This document shows, one piece after another, positions 1 to 11,314 of a stretch of DNA of 64,000 bases. Below the pieces are notes generated by a model. The model made no database searches and had not been told where the DNA came from. It saw nothing but the letters and a program-made list of their open reading frames with translations. Location: the NCBI GenBank assembly GCA_036346395.1, contig CM070609.1, positions 31,687,223-31,751,222 of the forward strand, written 5' to 3'. Numbering within the stretch: the first letter of the stretch is position 1; each line of letters opens with the position of its first letter. This DNA is from Hsuehochloa calcarea (lineage: Eukaryota > Streptophyta > Magnoliopsida > Poales > Poaceae). The position numbers and the translations under genes were made by a program.

Positions 1-661
1 AGAAAAAGAGAAAGAAATTACTATTTTGAATTTTCTTTCTACAGGAAATCCCAAAATATTATATCAGCATGACGTCAGTAATGATTTCATAATTAAAAGA
101 AATTTCAAAAAATAAGAAATAGAAGCTGACATGTGGGACCTCAGTCTATGGACCGAGTCTACTGGTCTATTGCTCATGGGTTTACGGCACAGTGGATCTG
201 ACAGGTGGGGTCAACATGTCACGGACACGGCTTATGATAGACTAGGCCACCTAGGGTTAGGTTTAGGGTTAGGGTACAGGTTTGCCACGTGGGCTACCAC
301 GTGATGTGAACGGGGCGACACGAGGGTGATGGAGCTAAGGTGGACAGCCTTGTGGGCAGCACCTGGACGACGGCCGCGTCACTCCGGGACTGAGGGTCAT
401 TGGTGTTTGAGGCCACGACGGCGAACACAGAGGGGGTGCGACGGATAGCTACGGCGGCGGTGATCTGAACAGGGTACTTGCAGCAGCCAGCGGTGGACTA
501 TAGTTGCCAGTGGCGAGGTCGAAGCGGCGAAGACAGCGCGGGCTTGACGGTGTTGAAGCTAGGGTGGTGTTCCGGTGATGTTAGGGTGACGGCGGTGTAG
601 ATCAGGCCCTTGCGTTGCTGGCGATTGTGACAATGAGGCCTGGTGCTCACCAACGGCAGCG
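1..661 (-). mobile_element. Gypsy-type LTR, distal part (truncated by window edge)
   Basis: Read on the minus strand this continues the LTR that begins at 15286 and is split by the copia nest. The composition is typical of grass Gypsy LTRs: a GC-rich stretch (about 300-660), then AT-rich sequence with a 'gacatgtgggacc' type motif (about 128-140). It also holds two CACGTG boxes (286-291 and 298-303) and a short TTTAGGG-like run (about 252-275). No coding region is supported. The assignment rests on continuity with 14615-15286 and on general resemblance, so the family is uncertain and the other LTR end lies outside the window. Confidence 0.55.
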
Positions 662-1834
662 TGTAAGATCGAGGAGACCGACTAGAGGGGGGTGAATAGG
701 CGGTTTTAAAAACTCTTTGGCTAAAACCAATTAATAATGCGGAAGCTAATAACAATTTGGTTTTGCACAATTAAAACCTAAATCAACTAGGCTTCACTAA
801 GTGCACCAACAATAAGAATACAATTGAATTAGAGCAATCATACGAAGATATATAAGCAATTAAAGCAAGTAATGTAAATTGTTCAAAGTAAAGCACAAGA
901 TCAAACCACAATGGACACAATGAGTTTTTACCGTGGTGATCAGAGACTTGCCAGTCTCCCCTAGTCCACGTTGAGGTAAGCCCAAACAAATTGGACCGAC
1001 TCCATGAATTAAGCCAACACCTCGCTCCACTCGGGTTGCTCTTCCTCCGCTCCGGAGATAGTAAGCACCAAACCACTCACAACCATGCCGGGCCTTCTCA
1101 CAAGCTTCTTGAGAAGATCACCGGTCACGACGCCTCCACGCCGTCTAGGTGTCGGCAAACACCAAGAGTAACAAGACTCAACTTTCACTTGAACTAATCA
1201 AGTGTCTAAGCTCAAGTGGATACACAATCTACTACCTAAGGCAACACATGCACTTAGGGTTTGCTCTCCAAGCTCACTAAGTGCAACACATGCACAAAAG
1301 AGATGAGAGGCTTGCTCTTAGCTCAAGGAATGAATATGACACTTGCAACAACTACCTCCAACCAGCCAAGGTGGGTATTTATAACCCACACACAAAAACT
1401 AACCGTTGGTGAGGATTATGCTAAAAAATCAGCACAAGCGGTACTACTACCGTTCTATGGCCGGTACTACCGCACCCACACGACAAGCACAGTAACGGCT
1501 ATATCAGACGAGAAACTAGCCATTGAAAAGTGAATCGTGGTACTACCGACGTTCAACTCGCGGTAGTTCCGCACTCCGGTAGTTCCGTTTCTGAAGGGCG
1601 GTACTACCGCTTCCACTCAGGTCCAACACATGGTACCTTCTGAAAAAAACGTACTGCGCTCATTTTCGGAAGCACCGAGCTGCGGTAGTTCCGCGCCTAA
1701 CACACCGGTACTACCGCTCTTCCAGATGAGCAAAGTATTCTCAAAGAGATGTCTCTTTGGAAAAAACATACCGCCGGATTTTCGGACCAATCGGCATGTG
1801 GTAGTTCCGCTCTCAACATGCCGGTACGACCGCA
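662..1834 (-). mobile_element. Outer copia-type LTR, first half (split by inner element)
   Basis: The segment starts TGTAAGATCGAGGAG at 662 and carries the block 'ctagaggggggtgaatag' next to its terminus, as the inner element's LTR does. It is interrupted at 1834/12874 by the inner copia element. A TATA-like 'ttataaata' read on the minus strand lies near 1374-1386. Dyad motifs such as cggtagttccg and ggtactaccg are scattered over 1436-1834. Joined to 12879-14052, the LTR would be about 2.35 kb. Short reading frames in it are not genes. Confidence 0.7.
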
Positions 1835-3401
1835 TGTAGGATCAAGGATAACCGACTAGAGGGGGGTGAATAGGAGGTTTCTAAAATTTCTAGATCAAAT
1901 TACTCAAATTAGCAAGATACACTAATCAAAGATATTTATCACAAGCTATGAGCTACAAAATTAAGGGCAATAAGTAAAGACAAGAATTAACCGCACAAGG
2001 ACAAGGAGGTTTTTCCCGTGGTATCGAAGATTTATCGATCTTCACTAGTCCACGTTGAGGAAGCTTGATTCACTCAAGCCGGCTCCACAAATTAAGCCTT
2101 CTCTCGTAATCACTTGGTTGTTCTTCCTCCTCTCCGGAGTTGGTGAACACCGACCAATCACAACCGGCGACGGGTCTCTTCACAAGCTTCTTGAAGAGAT
2201 CACCGCGCAACCTCCGCCAAGTCGTCTAGGTGCCGACAAGCACCAAGAGAATAGACCTTAACCTTCACTTGACGGCAATCAAGAGCCAAAGGATCAACTA
2301 ATAATGCAATGCTCTTGTTTTTGCTCACAACCTCACAAATGTGTGCAAAGAGAGTAAATGAGGAGTGAGAGGAGTGCTCAAGGCTCAAATGAATTGAATG
2401 AATGCTCAACAACACGTCCTTGAGAAGGTGGGGGTGCATTTATACCCCCCACAACCAAATATGACCGTTATGCAGAAAATCAGACAAAATTCAGGGAAAT
2501 CGGAACTTCCACCGTGTAAGGTGCGGAACTTCCGCTCTTCAATCGAGTGCACTGTAACGGTCATTACAGTGAGTATTAAATGCTCTGATCTAGCCGTTGG
2601 ATTTATGTGCGAACTTCCGCCAACTAGATTTCGGTTCTTCCGATAATCGGAAGATCCGCTCATTCCACAACGGAACTACCGCACTTGCGAAAACGGCTAA
2701 GTCCCCAAAAAGGGTGCTCTCTGGAAAAAACCGACCGCAAATATTTCAGAGCAATCGATAATCGGAACTTCCGCTCGTATCATTGCGGAACTTCCGCGCT
2801 TCGAGAAATCGGCTAAGTCCCGAAAACGGACGCTCTCTGGAAAAATCAAACCGCAAAGTTTTCGGAGCAACCGATAATCGAAACTTCCGCTCGTATCATG
2901 GCGGAACTTCCGCGCTTCGAGAAATCGGCTAAGTCCCGAAAATGGATGCTCTCTGGAAAAATCAAACCGCAAAGTTTTCGGAAGAACATACGTGAAGTTC
3001 CATGATATCAACGCCGAACTTCCGATTGTGTATCTTGAGAAGAAGATTTTTCTTTGAAACCGCACCAAAAGAACATGCATGATCCTAAGTTGATCCAAAG
3101 GCATAATGAGATGCTTTCAAGCTACTAGACAAGCTCCCCCTTAATAGTACGACATTTATCCTGAAATCTGGTCTTCCTCCATACTCCAAAGACCGGTAAA
3201 ATTCAAAGGGGTCCTAGTCTATTTGTACCTTGCCTTTGAGATCAACTCCATCTTCTCAACATTCTTTGACATGCAACTCCTTGGTTTCACTTTGTCATTT
3301 GGGACTATGCCTTGTAATCACTTCAACAAACATATTAGTCACATATTCACATAATGTCATTAATTACCAAAATACAATTTTTAGGGGCCTAGATGCTTTC
3401 A
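1835..3401 (-). repeat. 3' LTR of inner copia element
   Basis: In element orientation it runs TGAAAGCATC...GATCCTACA, flanked by the polypurine tract on one side and the CCGCA duplication on the other. A TATA-like box (tataaatg on the minus strand) is at about 2437-2444. Upstream of it in U3 (about 2500-3040 on the plus strand) is an array of dyad motifs of the type GCGGAACTTCCGC, spaced by repeated segments such as 'gaaatcggctaagtcccg'. It matches 11315-12873 closely. Confidence 0.93.
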
Positions 3402-3832
3402 ATCTCCCCCTTTTTGGTAATTGATGACAACACAATAAAGATGTGAGAGATAGTTGGTTTGAAACAGAAAGCTCCCCCTTAACATGTGCATATTGAGTAG
3501 AGGATAATGTAAAGCACATGTTTGGATTTTCAGGAAATTTTGGCGGAGTTTCTGTAGAACGTTGTTACTTGGAAGAGAGCAAATGACAATAAAGATAGAG
3601 CATTCACATCACATGGTCATTCATCATTAATCAAAGATCCAAGTACAACAAAAATATAAGATAACAAGATATATCATCATAAGCAACAAATTGTCAAACA
3701 AAGTCATTACAAACCATAGTCAAAATGACAGCAATATATTACAATATTATAATAGATAGGTTTCCCTTTTTAAACTCAAGCTCTCTCACTAACTCACTCC
3801 TCTCCCCCTTTGTCATCAAGGGCCAAAAGGGT
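3402..3832 (-). other. 3' untranslated segment with polypurine tract
   Basis: Directly inside the 3' LTR, the minus strand reads aaaaagggggaga (complement of about 3403-3417), the expected plus-strand priming polypurine tract. A second purine run (complement of 'gctccccctta', about 3471-3481) follows. The remainder is AT-rich and shows no gene. Confidence 0.8.
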
Positions 3833-5192
3833 TCACTCCGCAAGAGGGTCTTGTGGAGGATCAACCGGAGGAGCAACAGGAGGATCACCAGGAGGACCAC
3901 CAGGAGGAGAGCGAAGGCGACGCCGTCCAAACCGAACAGGTGGAGGAAACTGCTCTGCGAATCTGGCTGATAGCGCGTCAAGACTGGCAGTGTGGGCGTC
4001 AAGTCTGGAAGTGGTGGCCGCCTCAAAAGCATCCAGTCTGGAAGTGGTCGCTGTCTGGAAGGCCTCCTGAGACGCCTTCATCTCTAACAAGGTAGCATAA
4101 ATTTGTTCCATGGTGGCTTGACCTTGTGGAGGAGCAGCAGCAGCAGCAGCAGGTTCAGCTTCAGGTTCTTCTGCTGGAGGGCGCTGAAGATTGGCAGGAA
4201 TTGGAGGACCTTCTCTTGGCTTATAGAATTTATGGGCTGAAGGTGTGGCTCCATTATAACCAGTCTGACGAATGATCAAGACCATAATATATGGTGCAAA
4301 GTTTATCCGTTTGACTCGATCATTCTTTGTGCCTGCTATCTCCCTTATGATGACATCAATGACATCAAATTTCCTTCCATGCATGATGCAATCCAAAATG
4401 TTCCACACATGTCCCCTAATTGCATCATAGTTCCCGCTCTTTAGTAAAAAGGTATGATTAATGATCCGGTTTACCAAGCTAGGAATAGGAGAAGGCTCAT
4501 TATCTTACGAGGATAAATCTCTGTGTAGTGTCATAGAATTCAGTCCAAGCTGACAGAGGGAGAACTGGTCTATCATAGATTTGCTCAAATTCGCTTGACT
4601 GGATATTCAGAGCATTTTCAAAAGAACGCTTTGTGCAAGAATATCTTACTGTCTCTGTCATCCAAGTGAGCTGAGAGAAGTCAGAGGGAATGTGCACAGT
4701 GGCATAAAATTGTCAAATGATCTCATCACTGTAGTTGCATTTTATTGCCACAAAATTATGGATTCCAGCTCGCTGAAAGAGCCTATAAGTACCCTCATAC
4801 TTATCAAGCCCATTGAGATAAGACCAATTGATGCACTTGTGATCAGCAAAGGGCTTGTTTGGTCCATAAAAAAGATCATATACCTGCCTTTGAAAATTTG
4901 TATGAAATCGAGGGTCATCACAATTTCCAGGGAGAGAATACTGATTCTTAAGCCTAAGGAGAGTGTAATCCTCTGCTGATAGCGACTTAAGATCAATCTC
5001 GAGCTCTTCAGGCTCTCCCAACTCCTCATCAGATTCTGATTCAGACCCTTCACCTGAAGCACTCGCTTCAGTTTCTGAATGTTCAGAGGACTCTCTTTGA
5101 TCCTCAATTGCTTTCAATTCTTCCTCATTTCTTGAAGAAGATGGGCCGGCATCTGAATAGTGCTTCGGGACAGTATCCTTTGTCCTAGGCAT
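3833..5192 (-). pseudogene. Third ORF (env-position) of inner copia element, interrupted
   Basis: Downstream of pol, one long reading frame starts near 5192 with MPRTKDTVPKHY and runs to 3833, broken twice. There is an in-frame TGA at about 4713-4715 and a frameshift between about 4500 and 4480. The predicted product has a Ser/Glu-rich acidic N-terminus, a central globular part (FYGPNKPF, DEII/FYAT region), a Pro/Ala/Glu-rich linker, and a heptad-like segment in which TATTSRLDAFEAATTSRLDA repeats. It ends in a Pro-rich tail (PPGGPPGDPPVAPPVDPP). SIRE/Maximus elements often carry an extra ORF here, called env-like. I see no signal peptide or transmembrane helix, so an envelope role is not supported by this sequence. 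It may instead belong to the 'putative plant transposon protein' type domain. Confidence 0.7.
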
Positions 5193-6163
5193 CTTCAAAA
5201 ACACTAATGAATGGAGTGTCAAAGGATGATTCAAAAGAAAATGAAAAACTCTGGTTCTGTCAGGATAATCGGAAGCTCCGCAAGTTGAACGCCGGAACTA
5301 CCGCTAGAGGAAGTTCCGCGCTTTTCAACGGCGGAAGTTCCGATTATCATGGGCCGATTCTAGGGCAATGACAATTTCGGACTTTTCAGTATTTTGATGG
5401 ATTGAGTCCATGGAATCGATGCATATACATCATACAATACTGAATAAACCTATTTTCCCAAGAATCAACCACAGATTTCAACTACATTTTCATTTTCCCA
5501 AAAATCTCAAGCCTAGGGTTCATAAGAGGCATAAATCCAAAAGAGGAATGGAAATACCTTGAGGAAGGGAGTGATTGAACCCTGGGGATGCAAGAGATCG
5601 GTCGAGATTGAAGAAAAACCGAAGAAGGATTGAAGTATTCGGTGGAGTTTTTGGAAGAGGGGAGGAGCCTTCGAGAGAGAGGAAGCACGGCGGCTTAAGG
5701 GAGAGAGAAATGCGGAGGAACCGCAGGGCATTAAAACCTCTCAGCTACCGGAAAACGGAAGTTCCGCACTTCAAAAGCGGAAGTTCCGGACATCGGAAGT
5801 TCCGCGCCTGGGAGACCGGAAGCTCCGATTATTCTGACGTTTCTGGAAGAGAGCTGGGAAACGGAAGCTCCGCAACTCAACAGCGGACGTTCCGGAAAAC
5901 GGAAGTTCCGCGCCTGGAAGGCTAGAAGTTCCGATTATCCTGACACTTCAGGAAGAGGGAGTTGAATTTGAAGATTTTGCAAATAATCCTTAGTTTTTGC
6001 ACTCAACCAAGTATCATTCAGGATTATTATGCAATGAAAAGACTAATGTCTATATAAGAAAGTAATTTTTACTAATATATCACATTTGGAGCGAAAAATT
6101 GAGAAAAGGCATCTTAAAATGGACAAAAATGCAACTAAGACCCGAAGTGCATGTGACAAGAGT
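5193..6163 (-). other. Pol-ORF3 spacer with dyad motif arrays
   Basis: Non-coding spacer between the pol terminus and the third ORF. Two clusters of the same dyad motifs as in the LTRs occur at about 5268-5345 and 5750-5935, for example gcggaagttccg followed by 'gattatc'. No gene is supported. Clusters outside the LTRs suggest the motif spread within the element or has a role in its RNA or DNA. Confidence 0.6.
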
Positions 6164-9100
6164 TCAAGCGATATTTGAATAGTCAATGACATTTAACTCA
6201 TTCCTCAATAGGCAAAAACGGCCTTCATCTAAAGGTTTGGTAAAGATATCTGCTAATTGATTTTCAGTGCAAATGTGGCTAATTTCAATATCTCCCTTGC
6301 ACACATGATCTCTAAGGAAATGATGGCGGATATCTATATGCTTGGTTCGTGAATGTTGGACGGGGTTGTTGGCTATTTTCTTGCACTATCATTATCACAC
6401 AAAGAGGCATTTTATCAAACGTTATTCCATAGTCCATCAATGTTTGCCTCATCCAAAGCAATTGTGCACAACAACTACTGCAGAAACATATTCTGCTTCA
6501 AGGTGGAAAGGGCAACAGAGTTTTGTTTCTTAGAAGACCATGACACTAAGGATCTACCTAAGAATTGACAACTCCCTGAGGTGCTCTTTCTATCCACTTT
6601 ACAACCCGCATAATCCGAATCCGAATATCCAATCAAATCAAATTTAGCACCTTTTGGATACCAAAGGCCAATACTTGAGGAATGCTTTAAATATCTTAAT
6701 ATTCTTTTGACAGCCATTAAATGACATTCTTTTGGAGCCGATTGAAAACGTGCACACATGCAAACGCTAAACATAATATCAGGCCTAGATGCGGTAAGAT
6801 AAAGCAAGCTACCAATCATAGACCTATAAAGCTTTAAATCAACAGATTTACCTCCTTCGTTTAGATCAAGGTGTCCATTTGTAGCCATGGGAGTCTTGAT
6901 GGGCTTTGCGTCATCCATGCCAAATCTTTTGAGTAAATCCTTCACATACTTGGATTGACTTATGAAGATCCCATCATTGAGTTGTTTGATTTGAAGTCCA
7001 AGGAAGAAACTGAGTTCTCCTATCATTGACATCTCAAACTCCCTAGACATCATATCACCAAATTCTTTGCAAAAATCTTGATTAGTGGAACCAAAAATTA
7101 TATCATCAACATAAATTTGACAAACAAAGAAATCACCATCAATAATTTTAGTAAACAAAGTTGTATCAACCTTTCCGATTTTGAATCCCTTAGAGAGTAG
7201 AAAATCTCGAAGGCGCTCATACCATGTTCTAGGAGCTTGCTTTAAGTCATATAGCGCCTTTGAGAGTTTATACACATGATTTGGATTTTTGGGATCTTCA
7301 AAACCCGGAGGTTGTTCAACAAAAACAAGTTCAGATATTTTGCCATTTAAGAAAGCACTTTTAACATCCATTTGAAATAATTTAATATCAAAGCATGATG
7401 CAAAAGCAAGTAAAATACAAATAGACTCAAGTCTTGCTACGGGTGCAAATGTTTCATCATAATCTAAACCCTCAACTTGAGTATATCCTTGAGCAACTAA
7501 CCTTGCCTTGTTTCTTACCACAACTCCATTTTCATCTTGTTTATTTCGAAAGACCCATTTTGTGCCAATGATATTATGCTCCTTGGGTCTTTCCACCATT
7601 GTCCAAACATCATTCCGGGCGAAGTTATTTAGCTCCTCATGCATAGCATTCACCCAATCCGGATCTTCTAGTGCTTCATCTATGCGCTTTGGTTCAAGAG
7701 AGGAAACAAAAGAGTAATGTTCACAAAAAGAAGCAATACGAGAGCGAGTTTGGACACCTTTGCTTACTTCACCCAATATTTGATCTATTGGATGGTCTTT
7801 AGCTATAGCGTTGTGGATTTTTTGAGGTAGATTCAATGATTGATCATCTTCCTTGACATCTTCTTCATTATGATTAATTTCATTTGTCACGGAAGAGGTA
7901 GGCGGCTCGACTTTCGTGGACGATGATGGTTCATTTTGATCTTCTTTAGGCTTAATGTCCCCAATTTGCATATTCTTCATTGCTTCCATAAGAGCTCCAT
8001 TACCTACATCATCAAAATCTTCTTGCTCTTCTTGAGAGCCGTTAGTTTCATCAAATTGTACATCGTGTCTTTCTTCAACAATACCACTAGTTTTGTTAAA
8101 GACACGATATGCTTTGCTATTTGAAGAATAACCTATTAGAAAACCAACATCACACCGACTTGCAAATTTAGAAAGTCGAACACCCTTTCTTAAGATATAG
8201 CATTTGCAACCAAATACTCTAAAGTAAGAGATGTTCGGTTTTCTTCCAATAAGGAGTTCATAGGAAGTCTTTTTCAAAAGCCTATGCAAATAAAGACGGT
8301 TTATGGCATGACAAGCGGTATTAATGGCTTCCACCAAAAGCGATCTAAGTATTATACTCATCAAGCATTGTCCTAGCCATTTCTATTAATGTACGATTTT
8401 CCTCTCTACAACTCCATTTTGCTCCGAGTGTAGGTAGTGGAAAGCTCATGCTTTATTCCAAGTTCATCACAATAATCTTCAATATTAGTGTTTTGAACTG
8501 GAACCATTATCACTACTGGATTTTCTTTATTTTGAAATCAAATTCATTTTGAGCCCTTTTTGCAAAACTTTTAAAATTCTTGGAGGCTTCACCTTTGTCA
8601 TATAAGAAGAATATCCATGTATATCTAGAGTAATCATCTACAACGACTAAACAATAGCTATTGCCCCCAATGCTCTTATAGGTTGTTGGCCCGAACAAAT
8701 CCATATGTAAGAGCTCCAATGGCCTAGAGGTTGACATGGTACTTTTGGAAGGATGAGAGTTAGCAACTTGCTTTCCGGCTTGGTAAGCGCTACACAGTCT
8801 ATTTTTCTCAAACTTCACATCCTTCAAGCCAACCACTAAGTCATGTTTAAAAAGTTTTTTAAGTTGAATCATTCCTACATGACCTAATCTTCTATGCCAT
8901 AACCAACCCATTGAAGTTTTTGCAATCAAACAAGTTTTCAAACAAGATTCATTTGAGGAGAAATCAACCAAATAAAGATTGCCAAATCTAAAACCTTTAA
9001 AAATCATTTCATTTTCCTTTTCTTTAAAAATAGTAACTTCCTTTGTAGAGAAAGAGCAAGTTAATCCAAGATCACATAATTGAGCAACGGATAGCAAATT

Positions 9101-9322
9101 GAAATTTAATGTTTCCACTAAAGATACATTTGAAATGGAAAGGTCATTTGAGATAGCAATTTTACCTAAGCCAATTACCTTTCCTTTGCTATTGTCACCA
9201 AATGTGATCTTTTCATTTCCGCTCCCATTCTCAAATGAGGTGAACATTTTTCGGTCTCCGGTAATGTGTTGAGTGCATCCACTATCGAGCACCCAATGCC
9301 TTCCACCGGTCTTGTAGTTCAC
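6164..9322 (-). pseudogene. Copia pol polyprotein (PR-IN-RT-RNase H), frameshifted
   Basis: Domains appear in copia order. The protease has DSGCTQH near 9270; a GAG-pre-integrase LWHRRLGH lies near 8900. The integrase zinc-finger region has CSAYQAGKQ, where a Cys appears replaced by Tyr; the integrase core has DLFGP and VVDDYSRYTW. RT has the NKARLVAQGY and MDVKSAFLNG motifs and the catalytic YVDD near 7105; RNase H has GYSDSDYAG and DRKSTSG near 6600. The frame is intact for 8513-9322 and 6475-8364. It is broken by several small indels and stops between about 8510 and 8365 (in the integrase core), and again near 6490 in RNase H. The last part (6164-6480) continues in another frame to a TGA at 6164-6166. 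Non-functional as it stands. Confidence 0.92.
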
Positions 9323-9334
9323 CTACAAAAGAAA

Positions 9335-11257
9335 TCAAGTTCTTTTAGGTACCCATATTTGTTTGGGTCCTTGGAGGTTAGTTATCAAAGATTTGGGCAC
9401 CCAAATAGCATTCTTCTTAACACCTAAAATTGAGGTGCCAACAAATCTAGCAATCACTTTCCCATCTTTGGCCTTTTTGAGCATATAGCAAGAGTCAAAC
9501 AAGCCAATCGATGAAACCTTACCAATAGGACAATTTTGTTGTACATGTCCTATTTCCCGGCATTTTTGGCAAAACTTGCCATTTTGATTAACAAACCTCA
9601 CGGGCTTGTTTACCGGTTTCTTACCTTTCTTGGGCACATACCCAAGTCCTTCCTTATTGAATGAGCACCTTTGCTCACTCAAAAGCTTGTCAAGAGTAGA
9701 TTTGCCCTTGAAACATCTTTCCAACCTCTTACTTAGCTTGGTGACTTGCTCCTTTAGCTCACTATTCTCTACAAATAGCTTATCACAAGATTTAGCATTT
9801 TCAATTTTAGAATCAACACGTGAGCTACATGGCATAGCAAGCAAATCATCGCAAGAAGTGGATATGCTAGTTCTAGCAATGTTTACACTAGGCATTTTTT
9901 CTTGAATATCGCAAGCAATACCAATGCTAGTGTAAGACTTATCTTGGACAAGCAAATCATGAGCTTCTTTTAGTTCATCATAAGAGTTCTTTAAAGACAA
10001 ATGCTCTTTCTTTAAGACTCTAAATTTAGCTTTTTCCTTTCCAAGATATTCATTTAATTCTTCAAGCATATCCATGAGCTCATCATAGGAGGGTTCTTCA
10101 TTATCAAGAGATTTTACCTTTTCTCCTTTTGCCATAAGGCAAGTGGGAGTTGAAAATAGCGATGGAGCCTCCTTGATAGCAATACCGACAAGTCCTCTCC
10201 TCTTGGAGGACCCCTCAATATCGGAGTCGGAGTCGGAATCCGAATACTCCTTGTCGGAGTCCCATTCTCCGATATGGGCTTCATTCTTGCCATCCTTGTG
10301 GAGCTTCTTGAAAAGCTTCTTCTTCCCATTGAATTCTTTCTTCTTTGATGACTTACCCTTGTCATCCTTCTTGGTTGGGCAATGAGTGGCAATGTGACCC
10401 TTCTCATCACACTCATAGCAACGAATGTTGCTATAGCGCTTCTTTTCATTAGATGATTGCCCTTTTGCAATCTTATCGAAATTGAAGCTTCGATGAGGGC
10501 GTCTCCTCATGAACTTCTTCATTCTCCTCACAAGGAGAGCAAATTCCTCCTCGGAATCTTCATCCTCATCTTCTTCATCACTTGATTCCGCTTTTGCCTT
10601 AAAAGCGGTAACTTTCTTCCTTGAAGAAGTTGACTCCATGAGCTCTTCTTTGTCTTTCTTGTAAAGCTCATTTGTGATTAGATTTCCCAAAAGCCCGGTT
10701 GGTGTCATCCTTGGCAACTCGGGAGAGTTGAGAAACAATGTAACCAACATTTCGTACTTGTCGGGAAGAGCCCTAAGCATCTTGCGCACAACATCAATGT
10801 CAAGCAAATTAGTACCAAGACTCTTGAGCTCATTTACAATGTTGTTGAGTCTAGAGTACATCTCGGTGATGCTCTCTTGAGGCAACATTGTAAATGTCTC
10901 ATATTTAATCCTAAGCCTATGCAATTTGGCTTCTTTAACCGTGGATGTGCCCTCATGGATTTCAGAGAGCGTAATCCATATCTCATGAGCAGTTTCAAGG
11001 TTGCTCACTCGATTGAACTCATCCGCGTTTAAAGCTCCAAAGAGAGCGTTCATCGCTTGAGCATTGAGGTGAGAGTTCCGTTCGTCTTGATCCGTGGGGT
11101 GTGTGGGATCAAGTGCCATAACGAAACCATCACTTACAATTCTCCATACGCTTGGGCTCATGGCCTTTAAATAAATTGACATTCTAATTTTCCAATAAGC
11201 ATAATTTGATCCATCAAATAGAGGAGCCTTGCCTATTGACATTCCCTCGCTAGCCAT
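9335..11257 (-). CDS. Copia Gag polyprotein, 640 aa, intact
   Basis: An uninterrupted 640-codon frame starts MASEGMSIGKAPLFDG. It contains the copia gag N-terminal (UBN2-type) region with WKIRMSIYL and LHRLRIKYE. Next comes a basic segment and a CCHC zinc knuckle (CYECDEKGHIATHC, about residues 278-292). A Ser/Asp-rich acidic stretch (about 320-350) and a coiled-coil-like region (about 385-450) follow. A second knuckle (CQKCREIGHVQQNC) sits at about residue 565. It stops at IWVPKRT, just before pol. Family knowledge: Gag packages element RNA into virus-like particles. The terminal stop before protease is common in this lineage and implies readthrough, bypass or a separate start for pol. The open frame contrasts with the broken pol, so Gag may still be made and could serve other copies in trans (inference). 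Confidence 0.9.
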   Translation of the reverse strand: MASEGMSIGKAPLFDGSNYAYWKIRMSIYLKAMSPSVWRIVSDGFVMALDPTHPTDQDERNSHLNAQAMNALFGALNADEFNRVSNLETAHEIWITLSEIHEGTSTVKEAKLHRLRIKYETFTMLPQESITEMYSRLNNIVNELKSLGTNLLDIDVVRKMLRALPDKYEMLVTLFLNSPELPRMTPTGLLGNLITNELYKKDKEELMESTSSRKKVTAFKAKAESSDEEDEDEDSEEEFALLVRRMKKFMRRRPHRSFNFDKIAKGQSSNEKKRYSNIRCYECDEKGHIATHCPTKKDDKGKSSKKKEFNGKKKLFKKLHKDGKNEAHIGEWDSDKEYSDSDSDSDIEGSSKRRGLVGIAIKEAPSLFSTPTCLMAKGEKVKSLDNEEPSYDELMDMLEELNEYLGKEKAKFRVLKKEHLSLKNSYDELKEAHDLLVQDKSYTSIGIACDIQEKMPSVNIARTSISTSCDDLLAMPCSSRVDSKIENAKSCDKLFVENSELKEQVTKLSKRLERCFKGKSTLDKLLSEQRCSFNKEGLGYVPKKGKKPVNKPVRFVNQNGKFCQKCREIGHVQQNCPIGKVSSIGLFDSCYMLKKAKDGKVIARFVGTSILGVKKNAIWVPKSLITNLQGPKQIWVPKRT

Positions 11258-11295
11258 CCTTTCTCTCCTAGACGGTTAAGTCTAAAATTGGAGAG

Positions 11296-11314
11296 ACCAA
11301 GCTCTGATACTACT
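11296..11314 (-). promoter_or_regulatory. Primer-binding site of inner copia element
   Basis: Immediately downstream of the 5' LTR on the minus strand the sequence reads agtagtatcagagcttgg, close to the TGGTATCAGAGC consensus complementary to the initiator Met tRNA 3' end. One mismatch (TAGTATC) is present. Confidence 0.85.

Noticed and set aside
252..275. Telomere-like TTTAGGG repeats
   Set aside because: Only three or four imperfect units inside LTR-like sequence; too short to indicate a telomere or interstitial array.
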